From: Methylotenera_A aquatica
Lineage (GTDB): Bacteria > Pseudomonadota > Gammaproteobacteria > Burkholderiales > Methylophilaceae
NCBI GenBank assembly: GCA_965601485.1
Contig: OZ271846.1
Coordinates: forward strand, 868,001 to 932,000
DNA length: 64,000 bases
Direction of reading: 5' to 3'
The notes below the pieces were generated by a model, which searched no databases, had not been told where the DNA came from, and was given only the letters and a program-made list of their open reading frames with translations. The position numbers and the translations under genes are program-made. Below, in pieces: positions 35,290 through 44,252 of this stretch. The number at the start of each line of letters is the position of its first letter. The stretch's first letter is position 1.

Positions 35290-36180
35290 TTACATATTTG
35301 CTTTAAGTTTAGATTTCATGAATTTAATCAATGGTAAAAGTGTATAAAAAAGCATAGACATTAATTTAGATGGAATGACTACTGGCTCTTCTACTAAAGA
35401 GTAATGCTTTTTAGTGTAAACTTTGTGATGCCCATTGAGGGTGTCGGTTTGATCTATAGCACAATAGATTAATCCAACATCTAAATGATCCTTCTCTAAT
35501 CGGTGAGGATATTTGTCAAGTATTGGGTAAATTGTTTCGGTATAAGCAATAGGCCCAGTTAAATTAAAAACGCCAAAAGCCCCATACTCATGCAAAATTG
35601 GGTTGTAATATTTAATGTTATTACAGACATTATCGATGACAGCTCTTAAGAAAGGATGTCCCGCAACCGAAATAATATGCCACTGTTGAAACTCGCCGAT
35701 AGGATTGGTGATGTCTACATGCTGGCCCAGCATCATTTTAGGATACCAACGCGGCCAATGCGATAAAATATACTTATCGCTATCTTTAATAATTAAATTT
35801 AATGGCTTGCTTGCCCCGCTTTTAATGTCAAGATAAACGCCACCATCTTTATAAACGACTAAATACCTAAAAAAATCTGCTTTAGCAGCACCGTAAATGG
35901 GGTTTATTTTTTTATAAATTGGCAGCAGGTTTGGAAAATAAGATTGAATGTAACAGTCTATATCTTGATCGTCATATAGTCTCAACTCCCAACCTGGATT
36001 ATCCAATTTAAGTTGGTTTATATTTTTTTGAATCGAGTCGGGTAGATTTTTAGTGTGATAAGTCTGATGAATTATCTTTGCTATTTTTTCAGATACATCT
36101 AATTTTTCTATAAATTCAGGGTTGACTGATTTATTTAATGAACCTCTGATTTTAATTGCTTGTTCTGCTAGATAACCCAT
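35290..36180 (-). CDS. glycosyltransferase, sugar-binding DXD-region family (GT32-like)
   Basis: Probable transferase of a hexose onto a surface glycan. The protein (296 aa from the ATG at 36180, preceded by GAGAAGAAAT) contains KIIHQTYHTKNLPDS, the N-terminal mark of OCH1/GT32-like enzymes, and GAAKADFFRYLVVYKDGGVY followed by LDIKSG. The second Asp of the usual YLDxD metal site is Lys here. The DNA is AT-richer than its neighbours and there is no other glycan gene nearby, suggesting lateral acquisition between prfC and acs. Substrate unknown. Confidence 0.8.
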   Translation of the reverse strand: MGYLAEQAIKIRGSLNKSVNPEFIEKLDVSEKIAKIIHQTYHTKNLPDSIQKNINQLKLDNPGWELRLYDDQDIDCYIQSYFPNLLPIYKKINPIYGAAKADFFRYLVVYKDGGVYLDIKSGASKPLNLIIKDSDKYILSHWPRWYPKMMLGQHVDITNPIGEFQQWHIISVAGHPFLRAVIDNVCNNIKYYNPILHEYGAFGVFNLTGPIAYTETIYPILDKYPHRLEKDHLDVGLIYCAIDQTDTLNGHHKVYTKKHYSLVEEPVVIPSKLMSMLFYTLLPLIKFMKSKLKANM

Positions 36181-36304
36181 ATTTCTTCTCAAAAAATTAT
36201 TTTTATACTAACAATTATTGCGATAAGTGTTAGTGTAATTTCTCCTAATTTTAAATATATTATGATTGATTGAGCAGTTTTACGTCATGCTTTAGCAAAT
36301 TTAA

Positions 36305-38293
36305 TCATTTCACGACTTCTTTCAATTGCTCCAAAATCGCCGGATTATCCAGCGTCGAAATGTCAGAAGTTATTTCTTCACCCTTCGCCAAGCTACGCAA
36401 AAGTCTGCGCATAATTTTGCCACTACGGGTTTTGGGTAAGTTGTCGCCAAATCTTATTTCATCGGGCTTGGCGATAGGACCGATTTCTCTGCCTACCCAG
36501 TTACGTAAATTTTCGACGATTTTTTTGGCTTCATCGCCGGTTGGTCTCGTACCTTTAAGCACTACATAAGCAACGATTGATTCGCCTTTAATATCGTGTG
36601 GTTTGCCAACTACGGCGGCTTCGGCTACTAGATGATTTGAAACCAATGCGGATTCAATTTCCATTGTTCCCAAGCGGTGACCAGATACGTTTAACACGTC
36701 ATCAATTCGGCCCATAATGGTGAAGTTGCCAGTTATGGCATCGCGCACGGCACCATCACCTGCAAGATATAATTTTCCACCTAAATCTACTGGGAAATAG
36801 CTTGTTTTAAAGCGATCAGGGTCGTTATAGATACTGCGTATCATCGATGGCCATGGCTTTTTGATGACCAATAGGCCACCAGTGCCCCAAGGTAAATCTT
36901 TACCTGTTTCATCGACCACATCAATCGCAATACCTGGGAAGGGCATTGTACAGGAGCCTGGTGTTAGCGAGTGTGCGCCTGGTAGTGGCGTAATCACATG
37001 GCCGCCCGTTTCTGTTTGCCAGAATGTGTCAGCAATAGGGCAGCGGCTACCACCTACTTGCTCGTAATACCACATCCACGCTTCTGGGTTAATCGGTTCG
37101 CCTACACTACCCAATAAACGCAAGCTGCTCAAATTATATTGTTTGGGGTGCGTGCTTGCATCCGTTTCGCTCGATTTAATAAGTGAGCGAATAGCCGTTG
37201 GTGCTGTGTAGAAAATAGATACTTTATGCTTTTCTACCATCTGCCAGAAACGGCCAGCATTAGGGTAAGTAGGAATGCCCTCAAAGACTATTTGCGTCGC
37301 GCCCATCGCCAATGGGCCATAAGTCACATAGCTGTGACCTGTAATCCAGCCCACGTCGGCTGTACACCAATACACATCGTTGGGTTTTACGTCAAAAGTC
37401 CAGCGCATGGTGTTCATAGCATGTAACAAATATCCGGCTGAGCTATGTTGCACCCCTTTTGGTTTACCAGTAGAGCCACTGGTATAAAGTAAAAATAGCG
37501 GATGTTCTGCATTGACCATTACAGGTTCGCAGGTGTCAGGCTCACCTGCAATTAAGTCTGTCCACCAAATATCTCTTGTGTTCCAACCGACATCTTGGCC
37601 AGTTTTTTTAAGCACAATCACTTTTTGAATGCCATCCCAGCCATTCTCACTTTTAGCTTGGGCTATGCCTTCATCGACCGCGGCTTTTAAAGGCAATGTT
37701 TTGCCGCCACGAAATTGACCATCTGAAGTAATCACCACAACCGCGTCTGCATCAATCATTCGCTCGTTAAGACTTTTGGCAGAAAAGCCACCAAACACCA
37801 CAGAGTGCGTTAAGCCTAGTCGTGCGCAGGCTTGCATGGCGACTATCGCCTCAATCCCCATGGGTAAATAGATAATAACGCGTGCGCCAAGTGGCAAATT
37901 TAGTGTTTTTAAACCGTTAGCAAATTGGCATACTTGATGATAAAGCTCTTTGTAAGTGACTGTCTTTGTGTCGCCGCTATCCGCTTCAAAAATAATCGCG
38001 GTTTTGTTGGGAATGGTGGCTAAATGCTTATCCAAACAGTTGACTGAAACATTTAATTCGCCATCTTCAAACCATTTGTAAAAAGGGGCATTTTCTTCGT
38101 TGAGTGTTTTTATGAATGGTTTATGCCAAACCAATAACTCACGCGCTAATTTTGCCCAAAAACCCTCATAGTCCGCTGAAGCCTCTGCACAAAGTGCATT
38201 GTAAGCCTCAAAGCCCGAGACATTGGCCTGCGCTTTAAAAGTCTCACTTGGATGAAATACGCGGTTTTCAGTTAAAACAGATTCAATAGCCAT
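36305..38293 (-). CDS. acs: acetyl-CoA synthetase
   Basis: Makes acetyl-CoA from acetate, ATP and CoA through acetyl-AMP. The protein is 662 aa from the ATG at 38293, which has GGGAG nine bases upstream; the in-frame start at 38302 lacks this. Motifs are YTSGSTGKPKGVQH (P-loop), FWQTETGGHVITPLPG, GRIDDVLNVSGHRLGTMEIE and the C-terminal KTRSGKIMRRLLR, whose Lys is the acetylation-controlled catalytic residue. Divergent from glnE. Confidence 0.95.
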   Translation of the reverse strand: MAIESVLTENRVFHPSETFKAQANVSGFEAYNALCAEASADYEGFWAKLARELLVWHKPFIKTLNEENAPFYKWFEDGELNVSVNCLDKHLATIPNKTAIIFEADSGDTKTVTYKELYHQVCQFANGLKTLNLPLGARVIIYLPMGIEAIVAMQACARLGLTHSVVFGGFSAKSLNERMIDADAVVVITSDGQFRGGKTLPLKAAVDEGIAQAKSENGWDGIQKVIVLKKTGQDVGWNTRDIWWTDLIAGEPDTCEPVMVNAEHPLFLLYTSGSTGKPKGVQHSSAGYLLHAMNTMRWTFDVKPNDVYWCTADVGWITGHSYVTYGPLAMGATQIVFEGIPTYPNAGRFWQMVEKHKVSIFYTAPTAIRSLIKSSETDASTHPKQYNLSSLRLLGSVGEPINPEAWMWYYEQVGGSRCPIADTFWQTETGGHVITPLPGAHSLTPGSCTMPFPGIAIDVVDETGKDLPWGTGGLLVIKKPWPSMIRSIYNDPDRFKTSYFPVDLGGKLYLAGDGAVRDAITGNFTIMGRIDDVLNVSGHRLGTMEIESALVSNHLVAEAAVVGKPHDIKGESIVAYVVLKGTRPTGDEAKKIVENLRNWVGREIGPIAKPDEIRFGDNLPKTRSGKIMRRLLRSLAKGEEITSDISTLDNPAILEQLKEVVK

Positions 38294-38344
38294 GCAACGC
38301 AACTCCCAAATTTATCAATGACGTAATAATTTTTATAATAATGA

Positions 38345-38390
38345 TTAAGGTAAGATGTAACACAAATGGTCAAACGTCATATTACCTTAA
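38345..38390 (+). promoter_or_regulatory. long inverted repeat in the glnE leader
   Basis: TTAAGGTAAGATG at 38345-38357 pairs with CATATTACCTTAA at 38378-38390, 12 of 13 positions complementary, around a 20-nt loop, ending 7 bp before the glnE ATG. It could be an operator for the divergent acs/glnE region or an RNA hairpin affecting glnE translation. A TATAAT at 38334-38339 lies just upstream. Confidence 0.45.
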
Positions 38391-38397
38391 AAATAAC

Positions 38398-41145
38398 ATG
38401 CTAACACTGGATAAATACTTATCGCAAACCCAAGCGCCAACTCGTTTTGAGACTGAATTACAACATTTAGTCTATTGCAGTTTGTATGCGGGGCGCTTGC
38501 TGGCAAAAGATGCCTTGCTGCTAGAAGATTTGCTAAGAAATCATAAACAAACTTATACGCTTGATATGATGCAGGATTTTATAAGTGATGCCAAAATAAG
38601 TGATGAATTATCCCTAAAAAAAGCCTTAAGACAGCTGCGACAGCATGTTTTGCTCAGAATTATTTATCGCGATTTGAATCAATTGTGTGATTTATATGAA
38701 GTGATGCAAACCACTTCTGAGTTAGCTGAAATCACTATTCAAACCGCTGTTAATTTTCACTCAAATTGGCTAGAGGCCATCCATGGTAAGCCTTGCGGCG
38801 ACTCTGGCCAGCCGCAACAGATGATTGTAGTGGGCATGGGCAAGCTCGGCGGTGTTGAGCTGAATGTATCCTCTGATGTGGATTTAATATTTAGTTTTGA
38901 AGCGGTGGGTGAAACCTCAAGCGCATCAAACACCATCAGCAACCAAGACTTTTTTAATAAGCTGGGTAAAAAAGTTATTTCAGCCCTAGATGATGTAACC
39001 GAAGAGGGTTTTGTATTTAGAGTGGATATGCGCTTGCGGCCGTTTGGCTCTGAAGGCGTTTTGGTGCCCAATTGCGATTCGCTAGAAGATTACTACCAAA
39101 ATAATGGCCGCGAGTGGGAACGTTATGCCTGGATAAAAGGCCGTGTAGTGGCTGGGCCAAAAGATAAGCTGACCAAGCTTTTAAGGCCGTTTGTGTTTAG
39201 AAAATACTTGGATTTCAACGCCTTAACCAGCTTGCGCGATTTAAAAATGCAAATCCAGCGTGATGTTTTGCAAAAAGGCCTGCAAGACAATATTAAATTA
39301 GGCCGTGGAGGCATACGCGAAATTGAATTTATCGCGCAAGTTTTTCAGCTAATACGCGGTGGAGCAGATGCTAGCTTGCAAATAAAACCCACTTTGCAAG
39401 TATTAAAGCTTCTGCAAATCAAAGGCTTGTTGCCAGAAAATACCGTATCTGAATTAAGCGCTGCTTACGTTTTTTTAAGAAACCTAGAACATCGCCTAAT
39501 GTATGTAGACGACCAGCAAACACAGGATTTGCCCAAAAATGATTTGGCGCGTAACCGAATCGCTAAAGCCATGCAGTTTGCTGATTGGGAAAGTTTTTTA
39601 GCGCAATTAAACTTACATAGAAAACAAGTTCAGCAGCATTTTGATGCTACCTTTAATGCAGAAGCAACTAGTACAAATTCAATCCAAGATCTAGATAAAT
39701 CAGCGTCAGTTTATCAGGCGCTTTGGCAACAAATGCTTGAGCCAAGTGATGCCTTGCAAGCATTATCAAATGCAGGTTATGCCGATGCCGATGAAGCATT
39801 TCAGCGCTTAAAAATGCTACGAACCAGTAGTCGCTTCAAGCAATTGCCGGAAAGTAGCCGACAGCGTTTTGATCGCCTTATGCCCTTGGTTATTGAGATT
39901 GCAACACAAGAAGAAAATAGCGACATTACCTTATTACGTGCAATCAGCCTGCTAGAAAATATCTGCCGCCGCGCCAGTTATTTAGCTTTGCTATCTGAGT
40001 ATCCGCAGGCTTTAAATTTGGTGATTAAGCTTTGTGCCGCCAGTCCTTGGTTAGCACAATATTTATCAGCGCATCCTATTTTACTGGATGAATTGTTAGA
40101 TTCGCGCACTTTGTATGAAGTGCCAGATTTTGTTCTATTAAAAGCAGAGTTAATCGAAAAAATGCAGCACTTGCAAGGCGATACTGAGGCGCAAATGGAC
40201 GCCATGCGTCACTTTAAGCATGCCACCATTTTAAAATTTGCTGCACAGGATGTTGCTGGTAGGTTATCGCTAGAAATTTTATCCGACTATCTAAGCAATT
40301 TAGCCGATGTTATTTTGCAAGTGAGCTTGCAAACCATTTGGGATAGCTTGAATTTTAAGCATATCGCTACGCCCAAATTTGCCGTGATTGGGTATGGCAA
40401 ACTGGGTAGCAAAGAGTTAGGCTATGTGTCTGATTTAGATATTATCTTTCTCTACTCTAACGATTCATCTGAAGCCAGTGAAATCTACGCCCGTTTTGCG
40501 CAGCGCATTAATAACTGGTTTAACAGCCTAACCAATGCGGGCTTGTTGTATGAAACCGATTTGCAGTTGCGCCCAGATGGCAATAGTGGCTTGCTGGTCA
40601 GCAGTATCGAGGCTTTTAAAGAATACCAAATGAGCAAAGCGTGGGTATGGGAGCATCAAGCGTTGACTCGCGCACGATTGATTGCAGGCGATGCCAATAT
40701 AGGTAAGGCGTTTGAGCAGGTGCGAATTGAAGTATTAAGACAGCAGCGCAATATCGAGACGCTGAAAAAATCAGTACTAGAAATGCGCGAAAAAATGCGC
40801 GCCAGCCACAAGCCGCATGCTAGCCAATTTGATATTAAACACGACGCAGGCGGCATTATTGATGTGGAATTTTTGGTGCAGTTTTTGGTCTTAGGCCATG
40901 CAAATAAACACCATCAATTAACCGAAAATATCGGCAACATTGGTTTATTAAGGTTGCTGGCCTCAATCAATATTATTGATGCGCAAGCGGCAGAAAACGT
41001 AGTGATTGCTTATAGAGAATACCGCAAAATACAACATGCGCTTAAGTTGCAAGGGCTTACACATAGCAAAATAGAACTTAGCTTAGTGATTCCCCATTTC
41101 AATGCTGTAGTAAGCTTATGGAACTACGTTTTTAGTTTGAAGTAA
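38398..41145 (+). CDS. glnE: glutamine synthetase adenylyltransferase/adenylyl-removing enzyme
   Basis: Bifunctional enzyme that adds or removes AMP on glutamine synthetase under PII control. It is 915 aa from the ATG at 38398 (MLTLDKYLSQ); an earlier in-frame ATG at 38341 would add 19 unlikely residues and cover the leader hairpin. Two nucleotidyltransferase domains are visible: VVGMGKLGGVELNVSSDVDL (N-terminal, deadenylylating) and VIGYGKLGSKELGYVSDLDI (C-terminal, adenylylating), each with the DxD metal site and with the linker RASYLALLSEYPQAL between. Convergent with ycaO. Confidence 0.95.
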   Translation: MLTLDKYLSQTQAPTRFETELQHLVYCSLYAGRLLAKDALLLEDLLRNHKQTYTLDMMQDFISDAKISDELSLKKALRQLRQHVLLRIIYRDLNQLCDLYEVMQTTSELAEITIQTAVNFHSNWLEAIHGKPCGDSGQPQQMIVVGMGKLGGVELNVSSDVDLIFSFEAVGETSSASNTISNQDFFNKLGKKVISALDDVTEEGFVFRVDMRLRPFGSEGVLVPNCDSLEDYYQNNGREWERYAWIKGRVVAGPKDKLTKLLRPFVFRKYLDFNALTSLRDLKMQIQRDVLQKGLQDNIKLGRGGIREIEFIAQVFQLIRGGADASLQIKPTLQVLKLLQIKGLLPENTVSELSAAYVFLRNLEHRLMYVDDQQTQDLPKNDLARNRIAKAMQFADWESFLAQLNLHRKQVQQHFDATFNAEATSTNSIQDLDKSASVYQALWQQMLEPSDALQALSNAGYADADEAFQRLKMLRTSSRFKQLPESSRQRFDRLMPLVIEIATQEENSDITLLRAISLLENICRRASYLALLSEYPQALNLVIKLCAASPWLAQYLSAHPILLDELLDSRTLYEVPDFVLLKAELIEKMQHLQGDTEAQMDAMRHFKHATILKFAAQDVAGRLSLEILSDYLSNLADVILQVSLQTIWDSLNFKHIATPKFAVIGYGKLGSKELGYVSDLDIIFLYSNDSSEASEIYARFAQRINNWFNSLTNAGLLYETDLQLRPDGNSGLLVSSIEAFKEYQMSKAWVWEHQALTRARLIAGDANIGKAFEQVRIEVLRQQRNIETLKKSVLEMREKMRASHKPHASQFDIKHDAGGIIDVEFLVQFLVLGHANKHHQLTENIGNIGLLRLLASINIIDAQAAENVVIAYREYRKIQHALKLQGLTHSKIELSLVIPHFNAVVSLWNYVFSLK

Positions 41146-41160
41146 TGATTTAGCATTCTG

Positions 41161-42921
41161 CTATCTTTTCCAAACTTTGCCATAAGCCTCAAGTAATCGT
41201 TGATGCATGGCACTGCCTTCCATGTTCGCACCAAGCATTCCTAAACCAAAATACTGTTCTTCACGATTGAGCAATTTGTATGCTTGTTGCAAGGTTTCTG
41301 TGCCATACATTAAGCTTAGATTTGCTTCAAATGCAGCCGAATCTTCTGAGTCTGCCAACTCTTTGATTTGCACGATATTGAAGATGCAGCGGTAAACGCG
41401 GGCGCGTTTCTCTGGCAATTCGCCAAATTGTGCAATCCAAGTGCAGCCTTCTAAGATTTCATCTGCATCACCTGCCGCAAGTGCGGCAAGCGTTTTTAAT
41501 TCGCCTAAGCGTAAATCTACCCATGTAGTATTAGGGTCTGCGCACAAGCCAATTAAAGTAGTCACTGGTAACTCATCAGCCAGCTCTAAATCCAGCAGCG
41601 TTTCTAATAAATCGGCCGACTCTTCTTGGCTTAATTGCGGTAAACGTGTTGCAAAAGGGCGTACCAGATTACCGACGGTATTGTTTTCCCATTGCAATTC
41701 TTCTACTGGATAAATCTCACTCATACCCGGCACAAAAATGCGGCAGGCATAAACGCCTAAGTGGGTAAAATCGGCAATATACATATCATGGCCGCTGTTA
41801 TGAATGGTATTTATGCACCAGTTGTAGTCTTCTTCCGTAGTGGTGCCGAAATTCCAATCTATAAATGCATAATCTGGGGTGCTGCGTAAAAAGTCCCAGC
41901 TAATTACGCCGCTAGAATCCACAAAGTGAATCTCTAAGTTTTGTGAATCGGCAATTTCTTCCATATCAAAACCCGGTGCCACAAAGCCTTTAAGACTATC
42001 CATCGCGCGGCCTTGCAATAGCTCTGTCAGTGCACGTTCTAGTGCGACCTCAAAGCGTGGATGCGCACCAAAACTAGCAAAACAACCTTGATCTTCGGGG
42101 TGCAAAAGCGTGACATTCATCACAGGATATTTACCGCCAAGTGAGGCATCTTTAACCAAAATACCGTATCCTGCATCGCGTAAACCTTTAATTCCAGAGG
42201 CAATGCGCGGGTAGCGTCTTAACACGCTTTCAGGTACATCTGGAAGGCAAATGCCTTGACGAATAATTTTATATTTAATGTCGCGCTCAAAAATTTCGGC
42301 CAGTGCTTGAGTGCGCGCTTCCATCATGGTATTTCCAGCACTCATACCGTTGCTTACATATAAATTGCCAATTAAATTGACTGGAAACAATACGCTTTTA
42401 CCATCACGCAAACGTGTATATGGAATAGCGCAAATGCCTCGTTGTTTATTGCCAGAATTCAAATCAATCAAGTTGCTGGCATAACAAGTGCCTTCTGGGT
42501 TATAAAACTTTTGTAGCTCTGCCGTTAGTAATTCTTTTGGCCACTTTTCACCTTTAAGGGGAATCCATTGCTCATTTGGGTAATGAACAAAATCATGATT
42601 AGCTATTTTTTCACCCAAGTAAAAATGGGTCCAAAAGTAGTTTGTGCTTAAACGCTCAAAATATTCGCCCAAAGCACTCGCACGCGCAGCCAATTGCGAT
42701 GCCCCCTTGCCATTGGTAAACAATCGCGGGCAATCTCTATCAATCACATGCACCGACCAAATTCCTTCTATTTCATTCAGCCAAGATTTTTCTTCGATAT
42801 GAATATTTAGTGCCAATAACTTGGCTTGCAGAGTGGCTATTGTGGACTCTAATGATGCGTCTTTACTCGGAATAAATGTTTCGTTTTTCTCTGATTGAGT
42901 AGCTATGAAGGTTTCGGTCAT
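41161..42921 (-). CDS. ycaO: YcaO protein (ribosomal protein S12 methylthiotransferase accessory type)
   Basis: ATP-dependent YcaO-fold protein; E. coli YcaO supports RimO-dependent beta-methylthiolation of S12 and is 586 aa, the same length as here. The protein has FIPSKDASLESTIATLQAKL, FTNGKGASQLAARASALGEY (ATP-binding Glu), EARTQALAEIFERDIK, and the C-terminal TPR-like region with NREEQYFGLGMLGANMEGSAMH found in the E. coli form. It is not part of an azole-peptide cluster: no dehydrogenase or precursor peptide is nearby. rimO is not in the window. Confidence 0.92.
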   Translation of the reverse strand: MTETFIATQSEKNETFIPSKDASLESTIATLQAKLLALNIHIEEKSWLNEIEGIWSVHVIDRDCPRLFTNGKGASQLAARASALGEYFERLSTNYFWTHFYLGEKIANHDFVHYPNEQWIPLKGEKWPKELLTAELQKFYNPEGTCYASNLIDLNSGNKQRGICAIPYTRLRDGKSVLFPVNLIGNLYVSNGMSAGNTMMEARTQALAEIFERDIKYKIIRQGICLPDVPESVLRRYPRIASGIKGLRDAGYGILVKDASLGGKYPVMNVTLLHPEDQGCFASFGAHPRFEVALERALTELLQGRAMDSLKGFVAPGFDMEEIADSQNLEIHFVDSSGVISWDFLRSTPDYAFIDWNFGTTTEEDYNWCINTIHNSGHDMYIADFTHLGVYACRIFVPGMSEIYPVEELQWENNTVGNLVRPFATRLPQLSQEESADLLETLLDLELADELPVTTLIGLCADPNTTWVDLRLGELKTLAALAAGDADEILEGCTWIAQFGELPEKRARVYRCIFNIVQIKELADSEDSAAFEANLSLMYGTETLQQAYKLLNREEQYFGLGMLGANMEGSAMHQRLLEAYGKVWKR

Positions 42922-43009
42922 GATATAAATGGCTAAATAAATAAGGTTTGCAGAGTATCATGCGCGCACCATAAAGCACATACTTAGTTTTGAGTTAATA
43001 TTCAAGCTA

Positions 43010-43025
43010 ACTTAACTTATTAAGT
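43010..43025. promoter_or_regulatory. inverted repeat upstream of the rhodanese gene
   Basis: ACTTAA and TTAAGT form a perfect 6-bp inverted repeat around CTTA, between divergent ycaO and the rhodanese gene. AT-rich, so it may be chance. Confidence 0.25.
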
Positions 43026-43071
43026 CAAATAAAGTCATATTATTTTGAGATATTTTTATATTGGAGCCTAT

Positions 43072-43473
43072 ATGAGAGAGTTATTGAGCGCATATATATT
43101 TGTTACCTTAAGCTTTGTCGGATTTGCTCATGCGAGTGATGCATTAGAAGAAATTTCGGTTATGGAGGTGCAACAATTATTGGATGGCAAAACAAAAAAT
43201 ATGGTAATTTTAGACGCCAATAATGACAATGCACGGACAGATGCAGGTGTTGTGCCAGGCGCTATATTGCTTACATCTTATAATCAATATGCCTTAACCG
43301 AATTACCAAAAGATAAAAATACTACCTTGGTTTTTTATTGCTACAACAGCTATTGCCAAGCATCACTTTTAGCGGCACAGCGCGCTATTGGTGCAGGTTA
43401 TAAAGATGTGCGCTTAATGAAAGCGGGCATTGTGGGCTGGAACGCCGCCTTAGCAAAAATAAAAGCTAATTAG
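43072..43473 (+). CDS. periplasmic rhodanese-like protein
   Basis: Single-domain rhodanese fold, probably exported. Start at ATG 43072, chosen for the GGAG six bases upstream; an in-frame TTG at 43045 would spoil the signal peptide. Residues 1-20 are a signal peptide with cleavage near AHA-SDA. The mature part has VVPGAILLTSYN and the active-site loop TTLVFYCYNSYCQASLLAAQ, where the first Cys is the expected catalytic residue. 133 aa in total. Sulfur-transfer partner unknown. Confidence 0.85.
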   Translation: MRELLSAYIFVTLSFVGFAHASDALEEISVMEVQQLLDGKTKNMVILDANNDNARTDAGVVPGAILLTSYNQYALTELPKDKNTTLVFYCYNSYCQASLLAAQRAIGAGYKDVRLMKAGIVGWNAALAKIKAN

Positions 43474-43483
43474 AATGCCGCCG

Positions 43484-43940
43484 CTAGTGGTGTGTTAGAT
43501 TGGTTGATACATACCATTGCACAAGGCGATTAAGATTTTGCTCAATGCTGGGCTCAACGATATAAGAAATATTTTTTGGAAAGCACTTAATTTCCAAACG
43601 TCTGTGCAGAATAACTGACCCATTTTCGGTTTTTTTAATGTTAAAAGTAAGTGTAAATTTGGATTCAGAACGGTGCTAAATTATTACTTTTTTTGCGTCT
43701 ATTATTTCAATAAACTGACCCTCATTTTCATAATGCATGCCACTGGGGTCATACATTAAAAACGACCATTTACCACCAACTTTAAACTCAAAAACATCAA
43801 GCGTATTAGTAATCTCCCCTGACCCAACCATTCTGCCAGCTCCTCTAGATTGCTAAAAGAATCAAAAATGGCTTGTGGGCTAGCATTAATTATTTAAGAT
43901 GTTTTAAATACTTTCAATTTAATTTTCTTATTTTTTATTT
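43484..43940 (-). pseudogene. decayed SRPBCC/AHSA1-domain protein gene
   Basis: The minus strand reads KKIKLKVFKTS, a TAA, IINASPQAIFDSFSNLEELA then EWLGQG, a one-base shift, ITNTLDVFEFKVGGKWSFLM, YDPSGMHYENEGQFIEIIDA, KKVII, a TAG, HRSESKFTLTFNIKKTENGS, VILHRRLEIKCFP.. and a final TAG at 43484-43486. WxF.MYDPSGM.YENEG.F..I is the core of Aha1-type START-fold proteins. Two stops, a frameshift and the absence of a start codon mark it as dead. Confidence 0.82.
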
Positions 43941-43941
43941 T

Positions 43942-44091
43942 CTATGTGCCGCAAGGTGTAGGGCCGTTGTCTCTAGTTTCAGCATCAATAAAATACACGC
44001 CCGAAGATTCAATCACAAAAAAACAATCAAAGCAAAAAACACCCTTAATTAAAGCGGCTAAACTTAGTTGTTCTTTAGTTTGGTTATGCAT
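43942..44091 (-). CDS. possible 49-aa small protein
   Basis: ATG at 44091 to TAG at 43942-43944 gives a 49-residue frame that looks protein-like: LSLAALIKGVFCFDCFFVIE and SSGVYFIDAETRDNGPTPCG. It contains two closely spaced cysteines in a hydrophobic core and sits immediately upstream of the SRPBCC pseudogene on the same strand. There is no ribosome binding site, so it may be a fragment of a decayed gene. No family recognised. Confidence 0.3.
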   Translation of the reverse strand: MHNQTKEQLSLAALIKGVFCFDCFFVIESSGVYFIDAETRDNGPTPCGT

Positions 44092-44252
44092 TATGTTTAG
44101 GCATACAAGTGTACTTGAGACAGGTTAGTTTCAACTGTGATTTAAGGGGCAATAAATGCTTATGGGTTTACTACACTTACCTTTTTGCCTTATTTTATAA
44201 ATTAATTAATTATCTTAAGCCAATAGTGCTGGTTAAATAGGTGGTGAAGCAA

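Noticed and set aside
41161..42921. ycaO as part of an azoline/thioamide peptide biosynthesis cluster
   Set aside because: The protein matches the E. coli YcaO type in length and C-terminal region, and there is no precursor peptide, dehydrogenase, protease or dedicated exporter next to it.
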